A stretch of DNA of 64,000 nt. Source: Vitrella brassicaformis. Taxonomy: Eukaryota; Sar; Vitrellaceae. The first letter of the stretch is position 1. The number at the start of each line of letters is the position of its first letter. The notes under the pieces were generated by a model. That model was not told the origin of the DNA, ran no database searches, and saw only the letters and a program-made list of their open reading frames with translations. Both the position numbers and the translations under genes were made by a program. The stretch is taken from the NCBI GenBank assembly GCA_001179505.1, contig CDMY01000938.1:171619-235618 (forward strand), in the 5' to 3' direction. This document shows positions 15,001 to 26,561 of this stretch, one piece after another.

Positions 15001-18000
15001 ACGGATAAATCGCAGAAGAGCACTCTCTCTGTGTCTGTGTCTGTGTCTGTGCTTCAGAATACGACCAACCCAGGTGGTTCGTTCCTCTGTCCGCCTGGGT
15101 GGTACTGCCCCCGGGGCTCCTACCTGCCCCTCCCCGCCCCCCCTGGCTTCTTCGTCTCGGAGTGGGGCGCGCAGTATCCTGCCAAGTGCCCGCCAGGGAG
15201 CTACACCGACGAGTGGGCGTCGGTCAAGTGCCTCCTCTGTCCGGCTGGATTCGAATGCCCTCGTGACGGTATGTATGTCAACAGCGTCAGTCAGGCTGAG
15301 TGTTGTGTTTTCTACATGTGTATGCCGTCCCCTGCAGAGACGTTTGAGCCATCCATGTGCGGCCCGGGATTGTTCCGTGCGCTGGGTGCGTCCATCTTCT
15401 GCGACCCCTGTCCGCAGGGCACCTGGTCCAACCTGACCGCCCTCAAGAGCGCAGAAGAGTGCAAGAAATGCGCAGCCAGATACGCATGCACTATACTCGG
15501 TAGGCGGATGACGCAGCCAAAACGGCGATCCGATCGTCTAGAAATCTCTCTGTTGTAGGGATGATGGTGTTTGCGCCGATTGAGGACCAGGACTGCAGCG
15601 ACAACATCTGCTACCAGTTGTCGCAGGGACTGGACTGCCCGGAGGGATACGCGTGTGACGTCGCCACCACCTACTACACTCAGTTCGACCTCGAGTGCGC
15701 CGCGGGATACGTCTGCGACTTCCGCACACACCCTGACGAAATGTATGACCTTCAGTGCCCTGCCGGTAGGTATGCCAAGGGAGAGAGACGCGACACAAAA
15801 GCAGGCAAGCGACCCGATGCCTGTCTCTCTGTCTGTGTGTCTCTCTGTTTTTATGTGTCAGGATACTACTGCCAGAAGGCCACAGGGGAGTCAACAAAGT
15901 TTGCCTTCCCCTGTCCCCCCAACTTCTTTTGCCCCGAGGGCACGGCTGCCAAGCAGCTGGCCGACGCCGCCAATCGGCTGCTGTGGCTGGCCTACGCCAC
16001 GCAGCAGCTGCGGCTGCTGCAGGTCGAGGAGGAGGACCGCTCTGCCGAGTTTGTGCTGTGGAACGTCAACGACTACCAGCAGGACTGGCAGCCTGACGAC
16101 CCCGAGCTGTGCGACCTCTGCTGTCCCATGGGCACTTTGTCCAAACCGGGGTCGTCCAGCCCCGATGACTGCATTCAACAGAAACTGGTCAGTGGGAGGC
16201 CGGTTGGGAGAACAATGGACGAGAATGCCGTGTCTTTGTCCCTAATGCCCTGCTGGTCAGGTGATTCGTATAACGAATATCTATGAGGACAGATACATAC
16301 CTCTCGATGACCCAATCTGGAACGCCACGTAAACAAAACCAATGGATGCAGCCATCTCTCTCCGTACGACCATGTGTCTCGTGTGGGTGGGTGGATGGAT
16401 ATAGGTCTGTGACGGAGCTGGGTGACGGCCCCGGGTTTCTGGGTTTCGACCCACTCAATCAGCCTCAGGGCTGGTACTTTTTCCAGAGCTTCAGGCTGGA
16501 GGCCCTGGGTATCGCCGACATCGTCTTCGACTTCAAGAAGGCCTCCCTGGTTGTCCGCAACCTGGATCACTACGCCATTGTGATCGCGTCCGAGTACACC
16601 ACATGGCAGGACGGCTATGAGCTGCCACACTACATGGAAACCGAGAAAGAACTCCATCATCGGTGCGGCAAGGCGTTCTCTTTCTGTTCGTTCGTTAGAT
16701 GCCCTCGTTGTTGTAATAATCTGCGCATGGCAGGTTTGTGTTGCGGATGCTTGGTTTGGCGACGATGAACTTCAACGTGTCTCTGCACCTGTATCACGGC
16801 TCCTACATCGCCCACCTGCCGTCGTTCAACAATACAGTGCATGTGGAGACGAGCTACCCCTCACGAGCAGAGGTGGGCACGCGGAAGGTCTTCGCCGCGG
16901 TGCTCGAGAAGGAGGCCATGAACGGAGGCGAGAGAGAACTCCCTTATAACATGGCCGGTGAGCGGATGAGCCACAGGGCAAACCAGACACCATGATATGT
17001 GTGTCCTGCATGCGTCGATACAGGTGACGACGAGACGGCAGTGATAGACCTGCGTAGCACGTCTGAGGACAAGCCCAACGAGCCTGAGAAGAAGGACTTT
17101 CCCGACTCCAAGACCTTCTGGCAGATCAAGAAGGTCGACACCGTCGCCATGGCGTGGATACCCTTCTTCTCTCACTGCCAGGGATCAGACTCACGGTGAG
17201 AGACCGCACACAGCAGAATGATAGAGAGGAGACATGACTGGCTCTCTTTCTCTTGGGCAGAATCGTTCTGTGGGAGATGATGGAGACCACCTCTCTCGGT
17301 GCTTGTGACCTCCTGGAGCAGGGCGACATCACGCCCGTGGACCCTTTCAAAGTCGGGTACGTAAGCTGAGCGCACTACCAACCACCAACAAACACACACC
17401 AATCACCCCCTCCCTGTGTGTGCAGATCCAGCGCATCGGCCGACTCGTGCGAATTGCAGCTCAAGTGCGAGTACGAGGAGCCCATCGACGTCAGCAGCCC
17501 CCAGACGCGGTGGTTCGAGATCCAGGAGGAGACGCCACTCTTCTACCTCACTCAGAACCCCGTCGGCTGGAGAGAGCTCAGCCAGGGCGACGACTACTTT
17601 GGGGATCTCGTCGGCACTGACGAGCTCGTGGCCGTCAATGTGATCCCGGGCGAGGGGGCGCGGTCGGGAGCCGTGCCCAGGACTGTCACATTCACTATTG
17701 GCTACTATCAGGTGCGATCGAGATGATTGGAAAGCGAGTTGATCGTGTCTTGTGGTGTGGTGTGGTGTGGGTTGGTAGGTGAGTCCAACGTTGAAGCGCA
17801 TCGTGGACGCTGAGCTGGCGCTGGAAAACTACGACACGACCGATTTGACCAACAAGGCGTACGAGCTCAACATTGTGGTGGAGCACTTGTCCTACTTCGA
17901 CCTGTTCAACAAGTTCCAGTTCCCTATCGAATACTACATTGTCATCTACATTATCATTGGTCGGTTCACACCCCATGGTCCCTTCCCTCTCACAGATTGG

Positions 18001-21000
18001 TCACGTCTTGGTGTGTGAATGCATGTGCTGATGAAGGTTTCGGCGCTGTGGGTATGGTGTTTGTGGCATGGTTGATCGTGCGGCTGAGCGGGCGGATATC
18101 GCGCATTCCGTCCTTTGAGTGGTACGAGTGTTTTGGGTTCCTCCTGTACACGCCGATGGAGGGGATGCTGTGGGCGACCATCCCGGTGTTCCTGATCATC
18201 CTCATTATGTGGGCCTTCTTCTCTGACGAAATCGCAAACCCTCTCAGGAACATCAACTGCACGTATGGGCGGACGCGCCACACACTATGTGGTGCATCCA
18301 TCGTGTCTCTCTCTGTTGTGTGTGGTGTGGGTCAGTTGGAACGACAGCTATCTGTCAGAGGACGATATGGAGACATGTCGCAGAGGCCGGGTGGGTGCGG
18401 CATTTTTCCTAGTCTCAATTTTCACCATGTGGCAGGGTAAGCCGCGAAAAGACCGGCCCGGCCGTTCTGCATCGGTTTCCTCCCTGTGTGCAGGGGCTCG
18501 GCTGACGTGTCCTCGTCTGAGGGATGTAGAAGAGAAGTATCTCAAAGACAAAAACGATGAACAGCTCTACAATGAAGGCCTCCCCGCCGCAGCCAAGGAC
18601 TCTCGCGTAAGCCGACCACAGCACATAGAGGCATCCCACAGACACATACGTCTCTTGGGATGTTGTGGATGCAGGCGCTGAAGGACCTGCCCATCCGCTG
18701 GAAGCGCAGTCACTTGTTGTTCGTGACGTTTTTCATTTCCGTGCCGATGATGATCATCATCGAGTTCAGCTACTCGGACTTCTTCGGCAACTACGCTCCC
18801 ATCATCCTCGTGGTGTTCAAGCTGCTGCAGGTGTTTCTCGAGCGCATTTTCGAGCTCTCGACGCGCGAGATCCTCCTGGCCACGCCGCAGATGGGGCTCG
18901 TGCTGCTGGTGGAGTTCGTCATCACCATGGGTGCTGACGACTTTGTGGATTTCGTGACGTCGTACTTTATCGAGCTGGCGATGATGATCGGGGAGAAGGT
19001 GGCAATCGCGTCGATGGTGCGGTGGATCGAGCTCAACTGGCGGCGTATGCTATACTGGATACAGACGCGATCCTTGTGGTGGCAATACAGGTACACTGTA
19101 CTTACTGCGTGAACTTGCAGCTGTCTCGCTGTGATTGACTGACTGTGTCGTCGCACAAACACACCCACAGGTTGTTTTTCGCGAACCTCTTCTCGGGCAC
19201 CAAGAAGAAGCGGGAGGACCTGACTTTCACTGCCGTCGACGAGAGCACCCGAGTGCTCGGGCGCAGTGCTGACGCGATCGAGGGCGTGATGGACCAGCAC
19301 GTGGCTGCGGCTCAGGAGGCGATAGGGCTCTACATGACGCCGTTCGTGATCGTGGTGATAATGATGTTCCCGCAGGAGACCGAGATGGCCGTCAACTACG
19401 GCATCCGCGAGAACGATTTGCTGTACTACCTGATGTTTGCGATATTCATCATCCCGGCCAAAGTGATGGTGGACACGCTGATCTTGCACCTGATGGAGAT
19501 GGCCCACGGCATGAAGGTGTACGACTACATGCACTACTGCAAGTGGCGCTTCCGCACCAGAATCACCAGGTGGCTCTTTGACGACCCTCGCTTCGACTCT
19601 TCTGTCGCGGTGAGTGAGTGAAGCAGATGCAGCAGAACAGCATGGCTGATTCTGAGTGGTGACTGGCTGGTCTCTGTTCGTGTCTCTGGTGTGTGCAGGA
19701 GAGCTACCAATCGATAAACCACCTGGCTTTCTCCAGTCAGTTTTACTTCATTTCCGTTTACTTCACATGGGGCCCGATGCTGCTGCTCTTCGCCTACACC
19801 ATGCTCGTTAGAGCCGAGTACAATCCCTTCGCTGACATGGCCTTCCCCCTGCTGCTGCTCTTCTGCGGCCTGTGTGCACGCCTGACCAACAAGATGGTCA
19901 CGTGGTTCACTCAGAGGGCCCTGTGGCAAGTCAAGAAACATACATTCGAGCGCCTCTTTGCCGCACAAGTGCGGTCGACGCTGCACCATCGATCGCTGCA
20001 GAGGGCCACTGAGGTCAGCGAAACGAAAAAAGACGCCAGTCGACATCACCATGCGTGTGTCCGTTTCTCTGACTGGCACAGAAATGGCGAAGGAACTTTG
20101 CCGAGCGTCATCGTCCCTTCCTCATCAAGGAGCTGTCGTCCATCTACACCCCTCGAGCGAGAGACAGACACAGACAAATGCTCAGCGAGGTCTACCAAGA
20201 GGTGTTCCGAATGAAGGGCAGACAGCACACCTACTACACCGGCGCCGAGATCACCAAGAAGAAGGCGCCCAAAAAGCCTTCCACCGCTAAGCGGCCCTCC
20301 GTTGACTTCACTGCGTCTCGGCGCGACAGCAGCCTCACAGACATCAGAGAAATCGAGCCAGAGCAGGTGCAGCCCGCAATCATGGAGGAGGATCGCACGA
20401 TGGAGAAGATCAGCAGCTGCACCAGGGCAGCAGGAAAGCTGTGGCTGGAAGCGGCCCGGCAGAAGGCGCACCTGCTGCTAGTGGCAGAGAGACACTTGGC
20501 CGACGAAGTGACCAGGAGAGCAGAGGAGCCACAGGAGTCGACACACTGCCAGCAGTGCGGCTGCCCTCCTGTGTGGGGCGACCAGCTTCTCCCTCTCCCA
20601 ACTCGCGAGCCGTCAACGCTGCTGCCGCACTTTTATAAGTTGCTTGAGGCCTCCCAGATTATCCAGAGCGGCTTGACAGCCGGCCGTCGGCGATCGCGAG
20701 AGATGGTGGAGGACAAGTGGCGGGGCTACCTCGACGACCACCAGAGATGGCAGCCGCTGTGCAGAAGGTGTGCTCTCGATAGGGGCCTCGGCTCGTACCT
20801 TCGTGTGGCACCCACAGCTTCGCCATCAACGCCACCACCCCCATGGACGTCGACCCCTGTCCCCCTTGCGGAAGCAATGGCGTCGCCACCGGTCAAGAGA
20901 CATGTGTGGAGCGACGACATTGAAAGCCCAGCTCCTCAGGACAAGCCCCCAGACATGGGCGAAGGAGAAGGACTTGCAGAGGCAGCAGAGGAGGAGGAGG

Positions 21001-21359
21001 AGCCGCCCATCACGCTGACAGTCGATCAGGAGGAAGGGCCTCCCCCAGTGGCAGCAAGAGAGGATGAGACAGAAGCCATGGCCGACACTGAACCTGTCCA
21101 GCCTCCACAAGAGCCCCCCGAATCATCGTTCCGTCCACCCCTCCCACCCCCTGCCCCGCGACCACCACCAGAACCAGACATACCTCGCCCTGTGCCGCCA
21201 CTCCCGCCAGACATAGAGGAGGAAGAAGCGCCGTTGTGGGCTGGGAGGAGTGTTGTTGTCTCTGCAGCGAGCCGGAGCATGATGCTTGATTGGTTGGAGA
21301 TGGGCCGGAGACGAAGGCGGCAGAATGCGACGCTGAGGAGGGGGCGGGAAGGGCGATGA
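12..21359 (+). CDS. Giant multi-domain surface protein: IPT/TIG repeats, Cys-rich modules, polytopic membrane domain (5' partial)
   Basis: The gene is open at the 5' end (an acceptor-like CAG ends at 11). I join 32 exons: 12-6468, 6530-7527, 7594-10615, 10683-10853, 10914-12082, 12157-12354, 12414-13106, 13177-13703, 13794-14072, 14149-14179, 14239-14346, 14408-14533, 14600-14776, 14848-14979, 15058-15268, 15338-15499, 15559-15765, 15862-16187, 16261-16328, 16405-16662, 16734-16957, 17024-17195, 17261-17356, 17426-17711, 17779-17959, 18037-18262, 18336-18436, 18494-18606, 18675-19090, 19171-19609, 19699-20013, 20082-21359. They sum to 19,167 nt (6,388 residues plus stop). Residues about 1-4,300 are beta-rich IPT/TIG-like repeats (SVPTSGGITLTVTG and VLTSGGTTLVATGYNF are typical). 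Residues about 4,340-5,000 are Cys-rich CPAGxYCP modules of the GCC2/GCC3 type. A beta-sandwich-like stretch follows, then about 8-10 membrane helices (5,410-5,960) and a basic, then Pro/Glu-rich tail. A cell-surface receptor or adhesin is inferred; the ligand is unknown. Confidence 0.85.
13500..16187 (+). other. Cys-rich GCC2/GCC3 (ephrin-receptor-like) module region of the giant protein
   Basis: Exons 8 to 18 of the giant gene encode repeated short cysteine modules with the spacing CPxGxYCP or CPAGxxC (for example CPTGHYCPGD, CPPGTYH, CPQGTYCPLP, CPGGYVCDG, CPAGSYCDEG, CPPGWYCPRG). This is the pattern of the Ephrin_rec_like/GCC2_GCC3 family, disulphide-bonded extracellular modules that occur in many alveolate surface proteins. 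Introns here are frequent and split modules, whereas the IPT part upstream is almost intronless (exon 1 alone is over 6.4 kb). Confidence 0.8.
17779..20013 (+). other. Polytopic membrane domain of the giant protein
   Basis: Exons 25-31 encode a run of hydrophobic helices: YYIVIYIIIG joined across an intron to VFVAWLIVRLSG, then ATIPVFLIILIMWAFF, AAFFLVSIFTMW, LLFVTFFISVPMMIIIEF, MGLVLLVEFVITMG, MTPFVIVVIMMFP, YYLMFAIFIIPAKVMVDTLIL, FYFISVYFTWGPMLLLFAY and MAFPLLLLFCGLCA. Counting gives about 8-10 segments, so the protein is not a single-pass adhesin. I do not recognise the family. Charged loops (KKKREDLTF, TRITRWLFDD) lie between helices. The arrangement recalls multi-pass receptors, but no channel or GPCR signature is visible. 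Confidence 0.75.
20082..21359 (+). other. Cytoplasmic tail of the giant protein (basic, CxxC pairs, Pro/Glu-rich)
   Basis: This is the last exon, about 425 residues. It opens with a basic region (KWRRNFAERHRPFLIKEL), passes a Lys-rich patch, then has HCQQCGC and, about 75 residues later, CRRC, a possible zinc-binding pair. It ends in an acidic and polyproline stretch (PPLPPPAPRPPPEP). The composition suggests a scaffold for intracellular partners. The stop is TGA at 21357-21359. Confidence 0.6.
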
Positions 21360-21973
21360 GGGGAGAAAGGCAGAGTCGGTCAGGGTTGGATCAGATCAGA
21401 TTCTGTCATGAGATGTCATGTCGATTGTGAGGGCAAGTGTCGGTTGTTGGCGGCTGTATGCAGCGGTTGTATGCAGCTATTTTGTGCAGAACGCTGCTGT
21501 GAGTGTGAGTGTGTGTGGTGTACAGATGCGATGCGTGGTGTAGGTAGGCCGTCGATGAGCCCTTTCAATTGTCGATAAGTGATCAGAGATCTATCCATGT
21601 GGATGCGTGCGTGCCTCTCTTACGTTTTTGTATGCATCGCTGTACATTCATTCATCCGTCCATCCATCCATCCATTCACACATAGAAGGATCCACGCACA
21701 CGCACAACTGGTGTCTGTCTGCAGTCTCCCACCTGCCACAGACACCGGTAGGCGCCCTCCCCCTCCCTCCCTCCCTCCCTTTCTCCATATTCACAGCCCT
21801 CCCTCCCTCTCTGAATGCATCTGCAGCAGCTAGCTAGCTGGCTAGCTGCGTATAGGCTTCTACCGCTCGACGCGCCAAGGTGCCTGACGATGGCTATCTG
21901 ACGGCCAAACAGGACAGGCACAACACAACACAATCCAGCTCAGCTACAGATGCCTGACTGCCTGCCCACTTAG
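21360..21973. other. Intergenic region between convergent genes
   Basis: 614 bases between the stop of the giant gene and the stop of the minus-strand gene. It holds simple-sequence tracts (a CCATCCATCC run near 21,660 and CCCTCCCTCC near 21,760-21,810) and no convincing coding exon. It presumably contains both 3' ends. Confidence 0.6.
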
Positions 21974-23833
21974 TTATTGTGTAGGTTGGTTCTCGAGGAG
22001 TGTGGGGTTGGGGGCAAATAGGACCTTGCAGCCCTCCTGAGCGGACCAGCTAATGGTGCGAACGAGGTCGCCGCGGCGCGCGAGCCTCTTGATGACCAGA
22101 CTGAGCTTCAGCTCCTCGTTGAGCAGCGCCTCCTCGCTGTCAGGATTGATGTGAGTGGCCATGTACCTGACACCATACACACACACACACACACGCAGAT
22201 ATTGATGTCCGCCCACCCACCCAGGCCGCGCAGACGTACCAGTCTATGAGTTGCTTCTGCGTCACGTGTCTGCCCGCCCCCTCCTCAGCGCCACAATACG
22301 CGACCATTCGCAGCTTGATCGTGCCGAAGTCTGAAACCGTCATCCTGATCTGCATACACACATGGCAGGGACAAATCGGACCACCACTTTTGTTTATCAT
22401 CCATGCCATGTGTACGAGTTGTGATGACTGAGTGACTGACCGACCGTCTGGGGCCCTTGGTTGCTATCAAACACTCGGCGACCCGTGCGGTGCAACACCG
22501 GGCGCATCAGGGCCGTCGACTGAGGAAACTGGAGGCGGAACCCTTGCAAGCGTCGATGCTGATCATCCGCAGCGCCGCCAACACTCGGCTCCGTCGTGAA
22601 CACCTGCATCCTGACTGCACACCCACACCCCCACACACAGAGGGGAGAGTCGACGTGCGATGAATCCCAGCCGCTACGCTACTCACCTTGATAGTCCTCC
22701 TCTTGGATGTTTATGCCGGCCACAAATGGGTGGCCCCCCACTCCCAGTGGCGTCACCAGTACAGTCCGTTGTGTCGTGTCGGTGTCAGTCATGGTGGCCA
22801 TGTGTGCCGTGACGCCCTCGGCAAACGGCCGGTGCACGGGCCGCCGCATCAAATCCATCAGGTCCTCCTCAACCTCGTCACTTCTGCGTATACACACACA
22901 ATCAATGAATGACACACAGACAACAGAGCGCCCTCACTCACCCACCCCCCGCTCAACCGCCCGCAACCTGACTGACCTGCCACGGCCGATCCACTGCGAT
23001 TTGGCTATCGATCCCCAGGCCCAGGCGGCCGTGATGATGAGCGCCATCAGGAACGCCGAGAACGAGGCTTCCAGCTCGAACCCCTGATCGACCACCCAGC
23101 TGGCCGTGTCGACGTCATAGGCCGTGATGGAATGTCGCACGGGCGGGTTCTGCGGATCGCTATGCTGCTGGAATGGATGGTCGGCGGGCAGGTCGGGCGC
23201 CAGCTCGATTTCGAAGTCCGACTCGTCCTGTATCGCACGCAGGCTGCCATGGCCGTCGACGAACAGCTCCAGTCGACCCATTCCACCGCCCAGGTCGACA
23301 TGCCTGCCAACCAGCTTCCACAACGCTACCACACGCGGCTCAGCCAGAAACGCCTGCATCACATCCATCCATTCATCCGTCCATCCACCGAGTGTCCATT
23401 TCCTCTCCCTCCCTCCTTCCCTTCTTACTTGTTTGGTGCGATGCCTCTGCAGGTCCCCCCGTGTGATGATGGCCGGCAGGCTGCAGAGTCCGCACTGACC
23501 GGCGAGTCGCAGCGCGTCTGCTGCCTCGTCCCACCGGTTGTGCTCCACCACCCACATGCACTTGAGCAGCTCAGCCGCCTCCAGGCTGTCGTCGAACGAG
23601 ATCACAGCGTGCAGACGTGTGTCGTCCTCAAGATGCGTTTCGTGCAGCAGCCGACTGAGCCGCCCGCTCAGCATGGAGCGCTCAGCGAGGAAGAGGGCTG
23701 CTGTGCGGAGGCTGCCGACGTCACTTGAGGTGTGCGCTGCATCTCGCCCGTCCTCGGTATGGATGAAGTCGAGGCATTGGCCGCGGAAGGCAGGAACCGA
23801 CGTGTCGGCGCTCCTGCTGTGCACGTTACCCAT
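21974..23833 (-). CDS. Single-pass membrane protein of unknown function
   Basis: Six exons on the minus strand: 23833-23429, 23353-22977, 22883-22687, 22614-22445, 22349-22240, 22166-21974, giving 483 residues with consistent phases and a TAA stop. The start is the ATG before GNVHSRSADTSV. Residues 1-135 are helical (AALFLAERSMLSGRLSRLL, AADALRLAGQCGLC), weakly like a BTB/POZ-type fold; this is only an impression. A beta-rich segment follows (GRLELFVDGHGSLRAIQ), then one hydrophobic helix (FLMALIITAAWAWGSIA) near residue 250. The C-terminal half has RMTVSDFGTIKLRMVAYCG and a conserved-looking LNEELKLSLVIKRLARRGDL helix. I do not recognise the family. Confidence 0.7.
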
Positions 23834-24494
23834 CACCAGCTAGCTACTGTCGCGCCACGTCCATGACCATTACATTTGCGCGCTCATGTCGTCCTCAATT
23901 CATGAGCACAGTAACATGCCTGTCCTTTTTTGAGGCTTTAGACACTTCCCGACCATACAATCAGTCACGTCATTCTTATCATCTGCTCGTGCGTGATGCC
24001 ACCTGAGAACTCCAAGCACTGTGTGAGATAGGAGTCGCAACCACCACAGGTCTGCAGTGACGGATGCAACTTGCCTCACACAGGTCACGGTGCCAGCTCG
24101 GGGGAAAGCACACACTCAACGAGTAACTCAGGCCGCTGACAAGCAGCCAAGTAACATTAGCGCCTTCACGTCTGTCTGGATTTGGTTGCTTCAGCGCTTC
24201 CCGTGTCCGCGATATCGGCTTGCCCCATCGCTCATTCGACCAGCGACGGGACATGCCAACACTACGGGCATGAAAGGCCCCAAAGCAACCAAATCCGCAA
24301 CCGATATAGAAAACAAGGCAGACACGCAAAAAGCCATCGATGCCGCCAGGCCAGGGCAGGGCAGGCCTGTCTGGATGCGAATGAGAAAGCGCATCGAGCC
24401 TCATACGCGTCACCAAAAACGTACAAACACAGGTACGCACCCACCCCATCCCATCCTACCCTACCACTCGGTCTCTCGTCTCACATGCAGTCAG
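23834..24494. other. Intergenic region, no supported gene
   Basis: 661 bases upstream of the minus-strand membrane protein and downstream of the first TauE/SafE gene. Open frames exist on both strands, but they have no domain, no clear splice structure and shadow-like composition. It probably holds the 3' UTR of one gene and the promoter of the other. Confidence 0.5.
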
Positions 24495-26403
24495 TCACCC
24501 CTTACCGCCGAAGTGCCCGTGGCCGCGGAACAAGGCGACGCTCTCAATCATGGTCAGCACAGAGCTGGCCCCCACAGCCGCCGCCACGATGAGGATGACA
24601 TAGGACTTCCGGCCGTACCTCACCGACACGTAGTGCACCAGCCGCACGCCGCAGTAGGAGGCCAGGGTGGTCATGGTTCCGAAGAAGAGGGCGGCGGTGA
24701 TGATGATTCGGTTGATCAGCAGGTATTGGAAGGTGGTCGACGTGGCCGTGAAGATGACGCACGTGGCCGCCGTCGCGACCGTCACCACGGCGTCGATCTC
24801 CATGAAGACGAAGAAGGGCGAGAAGATCAGCCCGCCGCCGATGCCGAGCAGCCCCGAACAGATGCCGGCGACAAGAGAGACGCCGGCGAAGAGCCCACAC
24901 CGCTTCTTAGTCCACTCGGTGTTGAGGCCAGCCAGCAGCTGGAGAGCGAAGCCCCCCTCAACCACGGAGCACAGCAGCAGCCCCAGCACGACGAACAGGC
25001 CGGCGATGACTCTGTGGTGGCCCTTGTAGTGGTGCAGCATCGCCCCGCAGGTGATGACCGAGAGAAGCACCATCAGGAGGATGCTGATGTCCTGGTACAT
25101 CTGGAACCGGGAGGGCGGCGCATGGACTGCCTGCAGAGAGGCCACCGGGCCAGGCAGGGGTATTGACGGGAGAGTGATGCCGCCTCTCGCCCACCGGCCG
25201 CCCAGCCGGCCCATGATGCCCCTGCCTTGGTCCTGTATGAGCGTCTCAGACATGGCCGCCACGTCGGATATGTGGGCGAACTGATAGGTGCCGTTCTCAT
25301 CCTCCAAGCCACTCTCGCCCGCTGACGCATAGCTCATGGTGTACTCGCTCTGTGGGTGGGCACTCGATGAGCCGTTCATGCCGACGCCGAAGGAGTAGCG
25401 CGGTGGCAGTGGCCGAAAGCTGCTGCTGCTACTGGTGCTGCTGCTGCTGCTGGCTGCTGCCTCCTTCCCCGCAGATGTGTCCGCTTCGGTCTTGGCGTCG
25501 CCCTCGCTCTCCGTCTTCTTGCCGTCCATTTCCTCCTCCTCCCTCGTCGACTCCGTGGGTGCCCTCGACGCGGTAGGGGCCGCCTCTCTTTCACTCTCAG
25601 CAGTCTCGCTTGTCACTGCCGATGGCCCCCCCTCCCCTCCCTCCTCCAGAGGACCGTTCTGCGTCCTGCCGGTGGGTTCGTCATCGGTCAGCTTGGCCAC
25701 AGAGGTGAGGTCTTCCTGGGACCTGCCGTGGATCTGGACGAGAGAGATCTCCTGGAAGGCGGGCTCGCGGGCCGCTGCGGTCTCCCGCTGGTAGGTGGTG
25801 AGTCCGGTGTGCAGGGTGCGATAAGTGACGAGGGACAGGAGGACGAACAGCAGGGCGACGATGCACCACTGCGGGAGAACGCCGTTAAAAAAGACGCCCA
25901 GCAGCGTGCCTGCCAGGGCCATCGGCACAACCATTTTACACAGCTCCTGAATGAACGAAACACGTCGACAGACAGGCAATGAATGGGCTGCTGCGAGGCG
26001 AGGGCATTGTGTGGAGTGTCGGTGCTTGTTACAAAATCAATCAGCGGGCCTCCGTGCAGCGGGTGGCGCTTCCGAATGTTCAGACAGAACGAAATGATCG
26101 AGCCGGTGAAGATCATCGCCTGCACACAGCCACACAGCCAGTCAGCCATGCACACACAGCACCATGGCTCCTCGCGTCGTTCCCGCTTTTCCTTTGCCCC
26201 CTGCGCACCTTGCTCAGTGGAACGGCATCCCACGCCTCGTATCTGCCGACAAAGATGAGAAGGGCGACGAAGACACCCCCGCCCCCTATCCCCGCGGCCG
26301 ACACCATCACGCCGCCGACGAAGATAGCCACGGCCGTCACATAGGACTCCCACTCAGCCAGAGAAAAGCTCCCATGATAGCCTTCTGAGTCGATGAGTAC
26401 CAT
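24495..26403 (-). CDS. TauE/SafE-family membrane transporter, paralogue 1
   Basis: Three exons: 26403-26209, 26119-26033, 25946-24495, 577 residues. The family (DUF81/TauE/SafE) exports sulphur- or other anion-containing organic acids across membranes; the substrate here is unknown. The two-fold glycine motifs are present: SAAGIGGGGVFVALLIFVG near the N-terminus and GIGGGLIFSPFFVFMEID in the second half, with several hydrophobic helices around each. Between the halves lies a loop of about 200 residues rich in Ser/Glu/Lys (EREAAPTASRAPTESTREEE), absent from typical bacterial members. The C-terminus is HGHFGGKG; a GT inside the last codons could instead be a donor to one further exon. It sits head to head with the plastid-protein gene, with 158 bases between the two ATGs. 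Confidence 0.85.
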
Positions 26404-26561
26404 CGCTGCGAGGAAAGCGGTGGCTATGCCCCTTGCGCCTGTGTGTTAACGAGGTACGTGCAGCACACCACTCTCCTGTGAGGGCAGAAAACGATCGGTC
26501 CAAGCTCGCAGCAGATCTCCGGCTAGAGGTGCAGCACGGGCTGTTCTGCGCAGCAGCGACA
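26404..26561. promoter_or_regulatory. Putative bidirectional promoter
   Basis: Only 158 bases separate the start codons of the divergent TauE/SafE gene (-) and the plastid-targeted gene (+). Both promoters and both 5' UTRs must fit here or overlap the genes. No TATA box is evident. Confidence 0.5.

Noticed and set aside
23979-25166. A 369-codon plus-strand frame and a 156-codon minus-strand frame near 24-25 kb
   Set aside because: The plus frame runs antisense to conserved TauE/SafE exons and is rich in Asp/His/Arg. The minus frame has no motif or splice support, though a further 3' exon of the transporter cannot be excluded.
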